Source of the DNA: an uncultured Bacillota bacterium | Lineage (GTDB): Bacteria > Bacillota > Clostridia > Peptostreptococcales > Anaerovoracaceae | Assembly: GCA_949287115.1 (NCBI GenBank) | Contig: CASEFF010000158.1 | Location: 1 to 5,612, forward strand | Reading direction: 5' to 3' | Length of the DNA: 5,612 bases | Part shown: positions 5,425-5,612 of the stretch, in pieces | Layout: every line of letters begins with the position of its first letter | How positions within the stretch are numbered: the stretch's first letter is position 1 | Notes under the pieces: generated by a model | Database searches by the model: none | Seen by the model: the letters and a program-made list of their open reading frames with translations, nothing else | What the model was told of the DNA's origin: nothing | Translations under genes and position numbers: made by a program

Positions 5425-5612
5425 ATGAGCGGAAGACATAGGATATGCAACGATGCCGATACGGCTTTGAGAGAATATATATCGTGTATGGACTGCGAGA
5501 CATCACATCACAGGATGATGTATCAGGAGAATAAATGTGGCTACGGGCTGGAGGGAGTTTGCTGCAGGCTGTGTTCGAACGGACCGTGCAGGCTTTCACC
5601 GGCAAGGCCGAA
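5425..5612 (+). CDS. cooS: Anaerobic Ni-Fe carbon monoxide dehydrogenase catalytic subunit (CooS/AcsA type), N-terminal part
   Basis: The gene is cut by the right edge; 62 full codons are visible of a family usually about 630 residues long. CODH interconverts CO and CO2 (CO + H2O = CO2 + 2 e- + 2 H+) at a Ni-Fe-S C-cluster and relays electrons through B- and D-clusters. The signature CGYGLEGVCCRLCSNGPCR gives C38, C46, C47, C50 and C55. This is the spacing of C39 and C47 (D-cluster) and C48, C51 and C56 (B-cluster) in Carboxydothermus CODH-II as I recall it. The preceding DADTALREYI resembles the first helix of that family. The fourth B-cluster cysteine and all C-cluster ligands lie beyond the window, so catalytic integrity cannot be judged. 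Three more N-terminal cysteines (C8, C21, C24) are not in the CODH-II N-terminus. It is co-oriented with the BMC genes, 116 bases downstream of the shell gene; there is no obvious encapsulation peptide at its start. Confidence 0.9.
   Translation, partial: MSGRHRICNDADTALREYISCMDCETSHHRMMYQENKCGYGLEGVCCRLCSNGPCRLSPARP

Noticed and set aside
5363..5605. Minus-strand open frame of 80 residues over the CODH start and the upstream gap
   Set aside because: The plus strand encodes the CODH Fe-S signature with a good ribosome site; the antisense translation shows no family features.

Overview
This window is part of a bacterial microcompartment (BMC) locus. All genes are on the + strand, closely spaced and mostly preceded by strong AGGAGG-type ribosome binding sites. 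Base composition is near 50% GC, with heavy use of ATA (Ile) and AGA/AGG (Arg) codons. Together with BMC enzymes and a Ni-Fe carbon monoxide dehydrogenase start, this suggests a strictly anaerobic, Clostridia-like Firmicute. The taxonomic guess is an inference and cannot be settled from this sequence.

Layout: (1) the C-terminal part of a PduS-like flavin/Fe-S electron-transfer protein, cut by the left edge (1-726); (2) a PduT-like tandem-BMC trimer shell protein with the Fe-S pore cysteine (728-1276); (3) an EutQ-like cupin protein (1343-1996); (4) a BMC-H shell protein with a very acidic linker and a C-terminal SAP/Rho-N-like helical domain (2015-2623); (5) a CoA-acylating aldehyde dehydrogenase with a Cys-rich tail and a C-terminal encapsulation-type helix (2649-4331); (6) a PduL phosphotransacylase with an N-terminal encapsulation-type helix (4335-4985); (7) a canonical 92-residue BMC-H hexamer shell protein (5030-5308); (8) a 116-base gap with a perfect 14-bp hairpin (5332-5363); (9) the first 62 codons of a CooS-type carbon monoxide dehydrogenase, cut by the right edge (5425-5612).

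How the parts fit: the aldehyde dehydrogenase turns an aldehyde into acyl-CoA and makes NADH. PduL turns acyl-CoA into acyl-phosphate and releases CoA, and EutQ may act at the acetyl-phosphate/acetate step. PduS and PduT are the usual pair for moving electrons through a shell. The signature enzyme that makes the aldehyde is not in this window, so the substrate is unknown. The notable feature is the CODH gene directly downstream in the same orientation. It raises the possibility that electrons from aldehyde oxidation inside the compartment are coupled to CO/CO2 chemistry. That link is inference from gene order only.
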